Shown one piece after another: positions 44,232 to 44,232 of a stretch of DNA of 44,232 nucleotides. Position numbers and translations under genes: made by a program. The notes beneath the pieces are model-generated. The model made no database searches and was not told the origin of the DNA. It saw only the letters and a program-made list of their open reading frames with translations. The stretch is from the NCBI GenBank assembly GCA_035687245.1, contig DASRYH010000003.1:1-44232 (forward strand). Reading direction: 5' to 3'. The first letter of the stretch is position 1, and each line of letters opens with the position of its first letter. Origin of the DNA: DASRYH01 sp035687245 (GTDB taxonomy: Bacteria; Actinomycetota; Coriobacteriia; Anaerosomatales; PHET01).

Positions 44232-44232
44232 G

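Noticed and set aside
1..44232. CRISPR arrays, insertion sequences, integrase genes or att sites
   Set aside because: No regularly spaced repeats, transposase or integrase motifs, or tRNA-flanking direct repeats were seen. Base and codon use look uniform.

Overview
The window is 44 kb of high-GC bacterial chromosome with no plasmid, phage, transposon or CRISPR signature. The gene set points to an anaerobic actinobacterium, most likely a Coriobacteriia-type lineage (compare the environmental Anaerosomatales/OPB41 group). The reasons are: strong G/C bias at third codon positions; many GTG and TTG starts; actinobacterial-style cell-wall proteins (3D/G5/DUF348, NlpC/P60, PASTA); and strictly anaerobic redox proteins (NfnAB, an iron-sulfur flavoprotein, a DUF362 ferredoxin protein, and a double-cubane-cluster reductase with its activator). 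The taxonomy is inference; no rRNA gene is present.

Layout. 1-2321: the end of a MarR regulator with palindromic operators, an NlpC/P60 cell-wall hydrolase and a tiny lipoprotein. 2515-5412: a membrane-anchored degenerate M23 protein, DUF951, and the ACT (UPF0237)/UPF0210 pair. 5540-8030: a surface-protein module consisting of a secreted beta-sandwich protein preceded by a LytTR-type direct repeat, a DUF916-like membrane protein and a REC-LytTR response regulator. 8157-10447: nfnB and nfnA. 10634-11833: a coiled-coil M23 peptidase.

11885-24608 is a housekeeping block on the minus strand (AbrB alone is on plus): rsmI, abrB, metG, tatD, flavoprotein, 3D-domain YabE-like protein, rsmA, veg, ispE, nucleotidyltransferase, spoVG, tRNA-Gln, glmU, prs, rplY/ctc, pth. 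This follows the order of the Bacillus subtilis yabC-abrB-metS-yabD-yabE-ksgA-veg-ispE-spoVG-gcaD-prs-ctc-pth region, with rnmV, yabG and purR/yabJ missing and two genes substituted. 24601-28377 adds a membrane protein, a DUF362 ferredoxin protein, a ROK glucokinase and an ImmA/IrrE-like protein without its catalytic Glu.

28546-31940: two translationally coupled genes, a helical-repeat protein and an HD-GYP protein, share an N-terminal domain; the HD-GYP protein has Tyr-Asp in place of His-Asp. 32186-38302: a zinc phospholipase C-like exoprotein downstream of a perfect CRP-type operator, a coiled-coil lysozyme-like protein, a small secreted Cys protein coupled by an RNA hairpin to a two-TM protein with an HMA-like tail, and several hypothetical proteins. 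38411-39531: a three-gene DUF2089 operon. 39714-40325: a TetR regulator.

40485-43343: a double-cubane-cluster reductase, its ATPase activator, a nine-Cys mini-protein and a molbindin, the most distinctive metabolic module here. The window closes with tRNA-Phe and the C-terminus of a PASTA protein. Three secreted proteins (685, 10634 and 33592) carry the same PcsB-like coiled coil fused to three different catalytic heads. The best leads for something undescribed are the HEAT/pseudo-HD-GYP pair, the LytTR surface-protein circuit, and the nine-Cys protein beside the double-cubane reductase.
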